Of a DNA stretch of 64,000 nucleotides, positions 8,899 to 16,150 are shown piece after piece (within the stretch, counting starts at the first letter, position 1; every line of letters begins with the position of its first letter). The notes beneath the pieces are model-generated. The model worked only from the letters and a program-made list of their open reading frames with translations, was not told the DNA's origin and ran no database searches. Source of the stretch: Planctomycetota bacterium (lineage in GTDB: Bacteria > Planctomycetota > SZUA-567); assembly GCA_020060765.1 (NCBI GenBank), contig JAGUZQ010000093.1:1-64000 (forward strand). The letters are read 5' to 3'. The translations under genes and the position numbers were made by a program.

Positions 8899-9942
8899 CT
8901 AAAAAATCAACTCCCCGCCGATGTGTTTGAAGTAGGGGTCGGTTTTCATTTTTCCCGTCAGCGGCGGGAACGGCGCGGCTTCCTTCACCGAGGTCAGCGT
9001 CAGCTCCTGTTCGGCAAACATGTCCTGGCGCGGCGCGACCAGTTTCAGATTTTGCAGCGAGCCGTCCTCCCCGATGCCGAAAGTGAAATAGACCGACCCG
9101 CGCTTGAAGGGCGTGGTCGCCAGCACTTCCTGCCGCCGAACCGACTGCGTCCACAGCTTCAGCACCTGCTCCATGTATTCCGGATAACGCGCGCGTAAAA
9201 TCGCCATGGCGCGGTCTCCGGCCACGCGCGCGCTGGTGGCGGTGTTTTCCAGAATCATGCCGCTTTGCGCCGGTTTGCCGCCGCCGATATGTACGACGCG
9301 CGGCTCGGTCGGGGTCGGCTTGTCCGGTTTCCGGGTCGGGTCGCGTTGCTTGTCCGCCTCGGTCGAGAAAACCCCGTCGGGCGAGGGCTGGCCCGGCATG
9401 ACTTCGCGGCGGGGGCTGTCGGCGGGAGGCTGGGGCTTTTCCTGGGGCGCGGGTTTTTCTTCAGGCTGCTGGCGCTGCAACGCGGGCGGCGTGGGCTTCT
9501 GCCCCGGCGCGCTGGAACCCTTGACCGGCAGGGTGGAGGTCATGCGTTTCTGCCCCTCGCGGCGGCTGTCTCCCCGGGGCAGGGTGAGGTCGGGCTTTTC
9601 CTCGCGCGCGAGGCTGCTCACGCGACTCTCGACCAGGGCGTCTTCCGGCTTTTCGCGGTCTTCCTTCATATCGGGGTCGACGGCGATAAAGAGCGGCTCT
9701 TTCTTTTTCGGCGGGGGAGGCAGCGCCTTGACCGGGACTTTCTGCAAATCCTTTTTCAGCTTGAGTTCGGTCGGCTTTTTGCTGAAGTAAAACGAGTCGC
9801 CGGAAATGAGCGAGTACAGTTCCTCCGCGCGCAGGAAGAAAAAGAAATGGAAAGCCAGCGTGCACAGCAGGCTGACCCAGAGGGCGTGCCGACGGATGGT
9901 AGCGAGCAGATTTTTTTCCGGCAACGGTTCACACGCTATCAT
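8899..9942 (-). CDS. TonB/TolA-like protein
   Basis: The 347-residue protein has one membrane anchor (about residues 17-37). A long proline-, lysine- and glutamate-rich periplasmic stretch covers about 65-235. The C-terminal domain of about 95 residues has the TonB/TolA layout (a helix containing ILRARYPEYMEQVLKLW, then strands SVYFTFGIGEDGSLQNLKL). That architecture spans the periplasm and passes inner-membrane energy to outer-membrane partners. Its first bases overlap the end of the AI-2E-type permease gene by 14, and the MotA-like gene follows directly, so the three are probably one operon. Confidence 0.75.
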   Translation of the reverse strand: MIACEPLPEKNLLATIRRHALWVSLLCTLAFHFFFFLRAEELYSLISGDSFYFSKKPTELKLKKDLQKVPVKALPPPPKKKEPLFIAVDPDMKEDREKPEDALVESRVSSLAREEKPDLTLPRGDSRREGQKRMTSTLPVKGSSAPGQKPTPPALQRQQPEEKPAPQEKPQPPADSPRREVMPGQPSPDGVFSTEADKQRDPTRKPDKPTPTEPRVVHIGGGKPAQSGMILENTATSARVAGDRAMAILRARYPEYMEQVLKLWTQSVRRQEVLATTPFKRGSVYFTFGIGEDGSLQNLKLVAPRQDMFAEQELTLTSVKEAAPFPPLTGKMKTDPYFKHIGGELIF

Positions 9943-11185
9943 GGGGAGGAGATCCTTGACAGGTCAGGCGCGGCGGCTCGCTCGGAGTTTCCGCCTCCCT
10001 GCCGGAAAAGCTTTCCAGCAGCGGCAGCACGAATTCCTTGCCCAGGATTTTCAGCGTTGCCACGATCGGCACCGCCAGCAGCATGCCGAAAAATCCCAGC
10101 AGGTACGAACAGACAAACATGCTGAGTATGATCGTCACCGGATGGAGTTGCAGATCTTTGCCCAGCACCAGGCTGGTCAGGAGCGGGTCGAGCAGCTGCC
10201 CCACTCCGAACACGCCCAGCACCGCCGCGTATTGCCAGAAGGTGAACCCGTTCATGAGGCAGCTCAGCAGCGCCACGAGCAGGCCGAGATTGTTCAGAAA
10301 AGGAATGAACGACATCGCCCCGATCAGCAGCCCGAAAAACAGCCCGAACGGCACGCCGATAATCCAGAATCCCAGCGCGGTGAAGACGCCGATGGCGACG
10401 CACACCAGCAGCCGCCCCCGGAAAAACGCGCTCAACACCAGGTCGATTTTTTTCAGAATTTCCACCGTTTTCCCCTTTGTGCCACCGGGCAGGTATTTTA
10501 CCGATGTGTTCCAAATAGAGTCCAGCGAATTCAATAAAAACGCGAAATAGATCGGCGTCAGCAGCAGCAGCAACAACAGGCTGAACAGCCAGCCCGCGCC
10601 TTTCATGCTGCCGCTCCAGGCGGCCGCGGCGACCAGGCCGATGCCGCTGATAGCGGCTCTCATCTGCCCCTTGAGCGAATCGCCCAGCTTTTTCAGCAGC
10701 GGGTCGATCTTGTCCTCGGGCACGATCTTCCCCAGCCAGTCGCGCAGGATGTTCTGGCTTTCCATCCAACTGTGCAGGCTGACGGTATAGCCCTGATCGA
10801 GCTTGCCGTTCTGGTTTTCGTCGTCGAAGGTATAGGGGTCGGTCTCCGGGTCGAATCTGCCGTTATTATCGGAGTCGGTATAGGTGTAATTTTCGCCGAT
10901 TACTTCGGTTTTCCAGTGGCAGGCCTCGCGGTAAGTGGCGGGAACCAGCACCAGCAGCGCGATGACGATGGCAATGATCAGGCTGAAAAAAATCAGGCCG
11001 ATAGCCGCCTTGCGGGGCACGCGGCGCTTTTCCAGCGCGCACACGAGGGGATTCAGCACGTAAGCCAGCGCCATGGCCAGCAGGAACGGGTTCAGCACCG
11101 GGCGCAGGTAATACAATAATAACAGCGCCGCGGTGACTGCGGCCAAAGCTCCGGCGCGACGGGCGGTTAAAACAGATGAAGGCAT
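9929..11185 (-). CDS. AI-2E/PerM family membrane transporter with an EF-hand-like insert
   Basis: The 418-residue protein has the helix layout of the AI-2E (PerM/YdiK) family, including LRPVLNPFLLAMALAYVLNP near the N-terminus and the conserved C-terminal helices. Members have been linked to autoinducer export or ion/proton antiport, so the substrate is open. In the first large loop, residues 104-130, it carries two calcium-loop-like motifs, DSDNNGRFDPETD and DENQNGKLD, which I do not expect in this family. It is the first gene of a probable operon with the TonB-like and MotA-like genes. Confidence 0.85.
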   Translation of the reverse strand: MPSSVLTARRAGALAAVTAALLLLYYLRPVLNPFLLAMALAYVLNPLVCALEKRRVPRKAAIGLIFFSLIIAIVIALLVLVPATYREACHWKTEVIGENYTYTDSDNNGRFDPETDPYTFDDENQNGKLDQGYTVSLHSWMESQNILRDWLGKIVPEDKIDPLLKKLGDSLKGQMRAAISGIGLVAAAAWSGSMKGAGWLFSLLLLLLLTPIYFAFLLNSLDSIWNTSVKYLPGGTKGKTVEILKKIDLVLSAFFRGRLLVCVAIGVFTALGFWIIGVPFGLFFGLLIGAMSFIPFLNNLGLLVALLSCLMNGFTFWQYAAVLGVFGVGQLLDPLLTSLVLGKDLQLHPVTIILSMFVCSYLLGFFGMLLAVPIVATLKILGKEFVLPLLESFSGREAETPSEPPRLTCQGSPPHDSV

Positions 11186-11674
11186 GCCTGCTCGCTTTTA
11201 ATAGGGACTAGGAGACTGAGATTTACAGGTACGAGCTTTTCCGGTTTTCGCAAGCTGCTCGGTAGTCATGGCGTTTCTGTGTGCTCTCTCGAAAAAAAAA
11301 CTCAGTCCCACATAGTATCTTCTGGCAACGACTTGGCGCAAGCCATTTTGTTTCATTTTATATGTCGTTCGGAAGGGGAAACTCTTCGCGGTGGCAATCG
11401 ACCGGGATAAAAAAAATAAAACTGCGAATTATTGAAAGGCAAAGACGCCAAGCGGCAATATAAAAATACCAGGTGGTTTAGGCAGGCGGAAACTGGGGAA
11501 CGAGTTTTGTCTTAAAATAAGGTAAACTAAAGAAATCCGCGGAAAATGCCGATTAACTGATAAACCCCCTTTGCCGGGGAAGCGATTATTGGCTTGCTGC
11601 ATATACGTTTGCGTCGTATACTGGTTAACAGAGTGCGGTAAACGTGTATACGGAATATTGGATAAGGAGCAAGC
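11186..11674. other. intergenic region, 489 bases
   Basis: This separates the minus-strand AI-2E operon from the plus-strand membrane protein genes. I see no convincing gene. The right end carries the promoter at 11594-11622. The middle is AT-rich with A runs. Confidence 0.6.
11594..11622 (+). promoter_or_regulatory. promoter of the duplicated small membrane protein genes
   Basis: TTGCTG (11594-11599) and TATACT (11617-11622) are 17 bases apart. The start codon is 53 bases past the -10 box. Confidence 0.5.
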
Positions 11675-12007
11675 ATGAAGACGAGTGAGACCGTGAAAAT
11701 TTTTCTGCTTGGTATGATTGTGGCGTTTCTGGCAGTCATCGCCCTGCGTCCGCAGGATAATTCGGCGCTGGCTGCTGGCGGTGCCGACCGTGATGGCGCG
11801 CTGATGGGGCTGACCGGCGACAAGGAAGCGTCGCTGTTCCTGGTCGATCCGGTGAATAAGCAGATCGCCCAGTACAGCATCAAGAACAACAATTTCTCCC
11901 TGCGCGGAGCCAGAAGCTTCAAGCACGACCTGAGCATCATGGAAGCCAATAACCAGGGCGGAATTTCCGTGAAGGACGCGGGGGATCTGGTGGAAAAGGG
12001 CAAATAA
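11675..12007 (+). CDS. small single-pass membrane protein, first of two paralogues
   Basis: The 110-residue protein has one membrane helix at about residues 8-24. A compact periplasmic segment follows, containing SLFLVDPVNKQIAQYSI, which looks like a single beta-propeller-type blade. I recall similar short proteins in planctomycetes and relatives, without a known function. The ATG at 11675 follows AAGGAG. The next gene is a close copy over almost its whole length. Both may work with the downstream HTH-membrane and OmpA-like proteins. Function unknown. Confidence 0.75.
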   Translation: MKTSETVKIFLLGMIVAFLAVIALRPQDNSALAAGGADRDGALMGLTGDKEASLFLVDPVNKQIAQYSIKNNNFSLRGARSFKHDLSIMEANNQGGISVKDAGDLVEKGK

Positions 12008-12060
12008 TTTTATCCATGTCACCGGGAAACCCCGGACGACGATTTTCAGAAAGGATAACC

Positions 12061-12408
12061 GTGACTAATACCGGCGAGGTTGTAAAAATTTTTCTGCTTG
12101 GCATGATTGTGGCGTTTCTGGCAGTGATTGCCCTGCGTCCGCAGGATAACTCGGCGCTGGCGGCTGGCGGCGCAGACCGTGACGGTGCGCTGATGGGGCT
12201 GACCGGCGACAAGGAAGCGTCGCTGTTCCTGGTCGATCCGGTAAACAAGCAGATCGCCCAGTACAGCATCAAGAACAACAATTTCTCCCTCCGTGCAGCC
12301 AGAAGCTTCAAGCACGACTTGAGCATTACCGAAGTAAATAATCAGGGCGGGCTTTCAGTGGAAAAAGCGGAAGACGAAGCCAGGAAAAGTGCCAAAGCAG
12401 AGAAATAG
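12061..12408 (+). CDS. small single-pass membrane protein, second paralogue
   Basis: I use the GTG at 12061 (115 residues), preceded by AAAGG, because homology to the first paralogue begins there; an ATG at 12016 would add an unrelated lead-in. From the membrane helix to FKHDLSI the protein is nearly identical to its neighbour, and the DNA differs mainly at third positions. The C-terminus is longer and lysine-rich. The spacing and the leader (AAAGG then AACCGTG) resemble those of the next gene at 12532, so the three may share a translation control pattern. Function unknown. Confidence 0.75.
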   Translation: MTNTGEVVKIFLLGMIVAFLAVIALRPQDNSALAAGGADRDGALMGLTGDKEASLFLVDPVNKQIAQYSIKNNNFSLRAARSFKHDLSITEVNNQGGLSVEKAEDEARKSAKAEK

Positions 12409-12531
12409 GTGTATGTCCGCGACGAGGCTGATCGCGAGCTTTAATAAAGTATTAGTCGGCATAAGCGTGCCGGATCGTATTATCCCTGTCGTCCTGGCAG
12501 GGCAGGCGGCGTTTTTTAAGAAAGGGTAACC

Positions 12532-13905
12532 GTGGCTGACACCGGCTATCTCAGTTTCGAAGAGGCAATGCAGGCTTTGCATATCGACGAGGAACAGTTG
12601 CGCAACATGGTTCTTGCCAACGAGCTTCGCGCCTTCCGCATCGACCGCAAGATGATGTTCAAGGCCGAGGACATCGCCGCCATGGGCGGCGAGGCGGTTC
12701 CGACCGTCGACCTGAGCGAAGGCATTATCTCCATCGAGGACGACGGCGAAGTGGTTCTGCTGGAAGATGACGGTGCCGGGGAGATGCTGGAAATCGAGGA
12801 CGTCGACTTCGACGACGCGTCGACTATCTCGCTGGACGAAGCCGAGGGCACGGTGATACTAGAGGAAGCCACCCAGCGGCGGGACGCGGTCGGGGCAGAC
12901 GCCACCGAATTCGCCCTGGACGTCGATGACGACAAAACGGTTGCCGCTATCAACGCTCCCGCCGCCGATGGTCTGGGCACGGAAGAAATCATCTTCGAGG
13001 ATGAGGATTTGCTGCTGGAAAGCGGCGACGACGACGCTCTGGGTACCCAGGAAATCACGGTGCAGGAGGAGGCCATCGACGATCTCGGTCTCGATGACGA
13101 CGACCTGGACATTACCGTGCAGGAGGAATCCATCTCCAGGGAAGGCGGAACCGTAAAGGAACGCGCTGTCAGCGGCAAGCGCGCGCGCGCGTCCTCTGCT
13201 CCCGCCTCCGCCCGCATGTCTGCCCGCGGCGGCAGCATGCGTCGGCGTTCGTTGGAAAAAACCGTGGTCAAGGGCAATCCCATCATGAGCGCCCTGATAG
13301 TGCTGACCGTAGTTGTCATGCTTTACCCCGCCTCGGTCATGATCAACGCGGCGGCGGCCGGGTACACCACCCAGCGCTCCCTCTTCACCAGCGGCAGCCT
13401 CAAACACGACGGCCACGTGCCGATGATGGGCAGTTTGGTCGTACCCAAGACCCTGGCTTTCTGGCGCGCAAAATGCGCCGGCAGTCCCATCAGTACCGAC
13501 AACAAGCGCAATAGCAACAACGAGGAATGGTGGGGGCAGCCGGTCTATAATCCGAATCCCGACGTGACTGAGGAAGCTGCGCCGGTCAAACCGGTCGAGG
13601 AAAAGAAGGAAGGCGAAGCCGCTGCCGAAGGCGAAAAGGCTGAGGAAAAGAAGGAAGGCGAAGCTCCCGCCGAAGGCGAAAAGGCCGAGGAGAAGAAGGA
13701 AGGCGAAGCTCCTGCCGAAGGCGAAAAGGCTGAGGAAAAGAAGGAAGGCGAAGCTCCTGCCGAAGGCGAAAAGGCCGAGGAGAAGAAGGAAGGCGAAGCT
13801 GCTGCCGAAGGCGAAAAGGCTGAGGAGAAGAAGGAAGGCGAAGCCGCTGCCGAAGGCGAAAAGGCTGTAGAGAAGAAAGAGGGCGGGGAAAAGGCTGCGG
13901 AGTAA
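12532..13905 (+). CDS. HTH-domain membrane protein with a six-fold 15-residue repeat
   Basis: The 457-residue product starts with GTG after AAAGGG. Residues 5-48 resemble an excisionase/MerR-type helix-turn-helix (SFEEAMQALHIDEEQL, then LRAFRIDRKMMFKAEDI). Residues about 60-210 are extremely acidic. A membrane helix lies at about 248-268. The C-terminus (residues 356-445) is six copies of a 15-residue unit, EEKKEGEAPAEGEKA or close variants, rich in Glu and Lys. The layout suggests a cytoplasmic DNA- or protein-binding head, a membrane anchor and a flexible charged periplasmic tail. Function unknown. It sits between the small membrane proteins and an OmpA-like lipoprotein. Confidence 0.7.
   Translation: MADTGYLSFEEAMQALHIDEEQLRNMVLANELRAFRIDRKMMFKAEDIAAMGGEAVPTVDLSEGIISIEDDGEVVLLEDDGAGEMLEIEDVDFDDASTISLDEAEGTVILEEATQRRDAVGADATEFALDVDDDKTVAAINAPAADGLGTEEIIFEDEDLLLESGDDDALGTQEITVQEEAIDDLGLDDDDLDITVQEESISREGGTVKERAVSGKRARASSAPASARMSARGGSMRRRSLEKTVVKGNPIMSALIVLTVVVMLYPASVMINAAAAGYTTQRSLFTSGSLKHDGHVPMMGSLVVPKTLAFWRAKCAGSPISTDNKRNSNNEEWWGQPVYNPNPDVTEEAAPVKPVEEKKEGEAAAEGEKAEEKKEGEAPAEGEKAEEKKEGEAPAEGEKAEEKKEGEAPAEGEKAEEKKEGEAAAEGEKAEEKKEGEAAAEGEKAVEKKEGGEKAAE
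13597..13866 (+). repeat. 45-bp coding tandem repeat, six units
   Basis: Six in-frame units of 45 bases encode the Glu/Lys/Ala-rich tail of the HTH-membrane protein. Units differ by a few bases, mostly GCC/GCT and CCC/CCT changes and GAG/GAA swaps, so copy number could vary by slippage or recombination. Confidence 0.9.
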
Positions 13906-13911
13906 TAACCT

Positions 13912-13939
13912 TTGTCCCGGCACCAGAAACTGATATAAT
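13912..13939 (+). promoter_or_regulatory. promoter of the OmpA-like lipoprotein gene
   Basis: TATAAT (13934-13939) is preceded by TGA, an extended -10 element, with TTGTCC at 13912-13917 16 bases upstream. A CCCTCC/GGAGGG hairpin follows in the leader. Confidence 0.5.
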
Positions 13940-14029
13940 GAAAGCCGCAACCCTCCTCCCGGGGAGGGATTCGGCGTTAAACAGGAATAAGCGTATTTTT
14001 TTGTCGTTCAAGAGGAAGAGGAGACGGTG

Positions 14030-14812
14030 ATGGCTGGACGTGGGGGAGTCATGCTGACGGTTTGCGCGCTGGGTCTGTTGTTGGCGTCTGGTTGCGAACC
14101 TGCGGCGACCGAGGGAATGAAGGAAGAGAACCAGCGCCTGAAAGACACGATTCTCGGCTACGAACAGCAGAGCCGCGACCTGATGGCGCAGGTAGAGCAG
14201 TCCGAAGTGCGTTTCAAGCAGCTTCAACTCGACCTGCAGGGCAAGGATCGCAAGATCAAGGAACTCTATAACGGCATCGATACCCTGCGCAACCAGACCG
14301 TTCTGCTGGACAAGGTCAAGCGCCAGCTGGAAATCCTCGCCCGCGACCTGGGCGGTCGGCTGACCGGCAACCGGCTGGAACTGCCGGGCGACTTTTTCTT
14401 CGACTCCGGCAGCTATTCCCTCCGGAAAGAGGCGGAAGCTGCGCTGAAGGAACTGGCGGATATCCTAAAGGGCAGGAATCTTACCCTGCTGATCGTCGGC
14501 CATACCGACAGCGATCCGATCAACAAATCCAAGCGGCGCGGCATCAGCGACAATCGTCACCTGTCCTGCATGCGCGCGCTGTCTGTGCTTGGCGGTCTCA
14601 AGAAAACCGGCTATCCCGAGGAGTTGATGTATCCCACCGGCTGGGGCGCGATTCATCCCCTGGACAACTCCGGCACCAAGGCGGGCAAGGCGATCAACCG
14701 CCGGGTGGAAATCCTGATCGATCCGGCCGCCAACCAGATGTTCGGCAATGTCGGCATCACTGGCGTGACCGGCCCCACCGACGGCGGCGGAGCGGTCGAA
14801 GTGGAGGAATAA
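14030..14812 (+). CDS. OmpA/MotB-family peptidoglycan-binding lipoprotein
   Basis: The 260-residue protein has a signal peptide ending in the lipobox ASGC, a coiled-coil stretch (about residues 30-105) and a C-terminal OmpA-like domain (about 120-235) with FFDSGSYSL, VGHTDSDP and INRRVEI. Such proteins tie the outer membrane to peptidoglycan. The SD sequence GAGGAG favours the ATG at 14030, although GTG is possible one codon earlier. The domain has an insertion, DNSGTKAGKAINRR, typical of the family. It has its own promoter and terminator. Its link to the upstream HTH-membrane protein is by position only. Confidence 0.85.
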   Translation: MAGRGGVMLTVCALGLLLASGCEPAATEGMKEENQRLKDTILGYEQQSRDLMAQVEQSEVRFKQLQLDLQGKDRKIKELYNGIDTLRNQTVLLDKVKRQLEILARDLGGRLTGNRLELPGDFFFDSGSYSLRKEAEAALKELADILKGRNLTLLIVGHTDSDPINKSKRRGISDNRHLSCMRALSVLGGLKKTGYPEELMYPTGWGAIHPLDNSGTKAGKAINRRVEILIDPAANQMFGNVGITGVTGPTDGGGAVEVEE

Positions 14813-14831
14813 CCGCCAGACAGCATAGCCC

Positions 14832-14866
14832 AAAGGCTGGCCGCGAAAAGCGGCCGGCCTTTTTTA
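14832..14866 (+). terminator. rho-independent terminator after the OmpA-like gene
   Basis: A long GC-rich stem (14833-14844 with 14850-14861) around a short GAAAA loop is followed by six T. Confidence 0.9.
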
Positions 14867-14900
14867 TGTTATTAATTGACAGAAAATGCCGGGCGCGCCC

Positions 14901-14929
14901 TTGACAGATTCCCCCGATTGTTTCATACT
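14901..14929 (+). promoter_or_regulatory. promoter of the ABC ATPase gene
   Basis: A consensus TTGACA (14901-14906) is followed after 17 bases by CATACT (14924-14929). The start codon lies 61 bases further on. Confidence 0.6.
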
Positions 14930-14990
14930 GTTACGATATCATTTTTCCGCATTTCTGTTTGCTTCGTTGCGCATGTAGGAAAGGCTCAAG

Positions 14991-16091
14991 ATGGGTAAAG
15001 TCACACTGGAAAGCGTTTACAAGATTTATCCCGGCAACGTCGAGGCGGTCAGGGACTTCAACCTCGAAATCAACGACGGAGAGTTTCTCGTGCTGGTAGG
15101 ACCTTCCGGCTGCGGCAAGTCCACCACCCTGCGCATGGTCGCGGGCCTGGAGGAGATCACCCGGGGCACGATCAAGATTGGCGAGCGCATCGTCAACAAC
15201 GTTGCCCCCAAGGATCGCGACATCGCCATGGTTTTCCAGAACTATGCCCTCTATCCCCACCTTACCGTCTACGACAACATGGCTTTCGGCCTGAAGCTGC
15301 GCAAGTACCCCAAGGACGAAATCGCCCAGCGCGTGAAGGAAGCTGCTGATATTCTCGGCATCGGCGAGCTGCTCCAGCGCCGCCCCAAGGCTCTCTCCGG
15401 CGGCCAGCGCCAGCGCGTGGCGGTGGGGCGCGCCATCGTGCGCAAGCCCGAGGTGTTCCTGTTCGACGAACCGCTCTCCAACCTCGACGCGAAGATGCGC
15501 GTGCAGATGCGCGTGGAAATCAGCCGCCTGCACAACCGGCTGGAAACTACCATGATTTACGTCACCCACGACCAGACCGAAGCCATGACCATGGGCGACC
15601 GGATCGTGGTGATGAAGGACGGGATCGTGCAGCAGGTAGACACGCCGATCGGCCTTTACGACAATCCGGCCAACAAGTTCGTGGGCGGCTTTATCGGCAC
15701 GCCGCCGATGAATTTCTTCAACGGCCAACTGGTGATGATCAACAGCGGCCTGGTGTTCGACGAGGGTTCGTTCAAGGTGCCGGTGCCGGGCGAATGGAAA
15801 AACGCACTGAACCCGCATGTGGGTAAAGCTATTATCTGGGGCGTGCGCCCCGAGGATCTCGGCTCCCCGGCGGCGGAACAGATCGAAGACGCGCCCCGGA
15901 TTACCGCCACGGTGGACGTGATGGAGCCGATGGGTTCGGAGACGTTCGTCTACATGAACACCGGCGAGCACTCGTTTATTTCGCGGGTCGACGCGCACCG
16001 CATCTTCCAGGTAGGCGAGGAAGCGCAATTGGCGGTGTTCGTGCGCAAGAGTCACTTCTTCGACGCGCAAAGCGAAAGCCTGATCGTGTGA
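14991..16091 (+). CDS. ugpC: MalK/UgpC/MsiK-type ABC transporter ATPase
   Basis: The 366-residue protein is a sugar-import ATPase. It has Walker A GPSGCGKST (residues 38-46), the signature LSGGQRQRV, Walker B VFLFDEP and the switch His in THDQTEAMT. A C-terminal OB-fold regulatory region covers about 240-366, with GVRPEDLG. It energises binding-protein-dependent uptake of sugars or sn-glycerol-3-phosphate. No permease or binding protein is nearby, and the gene has its own promoter and terminator, so it is probably a shared ATPase serving several transporters, as MsiK does. Confidence 0.92.
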   Translation: MGKVTLESVYKIYPGNVEAVRDFNLEINDGEFLVLVGPSGCGKSTTLRMVAGLEEITRGTIKIGERIVNNVAPKDRDIAMVFQNYALYPHLTVYDNMAFGLKLRKYPKDEIAQRVKEAADILGIGELLQRRPKALSGGQRQRVAVGRAIVRKPEVFLFDEPLSNLDAKMRVQMRVEISRLHNRLETTMIYVTHDQTEAMTMGDRIVVMKDGIVQQVDTPIGLYDNPANKFVGGFIGTPPMNFFNGQLVMINSGLVFDEGSFKVPVPGEWKNALNPHVGKAIIWGVRPEDLGSPAAEQIEDAPRITATVDVMEPMGSETFVYMNTGEHSFISRVDAHRIFQVGEEAQLAVFVRKSHFFDAQSESLIV

Positions 16092-16114
16092 GTTTGATCT
16101 TTGCTGAAATAATT

Positions 16115-16149
16115 CCCAAAGGCGCGGGCGAAAGTCCGCGCCTTTTGGG
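16115..16149. terminator. bidirectional terminator between the ATPase and histidine kinase genes
   Basis: CCCAAAGGCGCGG pairs with CCGCGCC followed by TTTTGGG (16115-16127 with 16136-16149). The flanking A and T runs let it work on both strands between convergent genes. Confidence 0.85.
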
Positions 16150-16150
16150 T

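Noticed and set aside
11429-12022. 197-codon minus-strand frame opposite the first small membrane protein
   Set aside because: The plus-strand gene has a promoter, SD sequence and membrane helix; the minus frame has none, and its similarity to the next minus frame follows from the duplication.
13597-13866. CRISPR-like direct repeats
   Set aside because: Units are adjacent without spacers and in frame, so this is a coding tandem repeat. No CRISPR array or cas gene was seen.
13970-14030. GTG at 14027 as the start of the OmpA-like protein
   Set aside because: ATG one codon later has better spacing to GAGGAG; the difference is only one residue.
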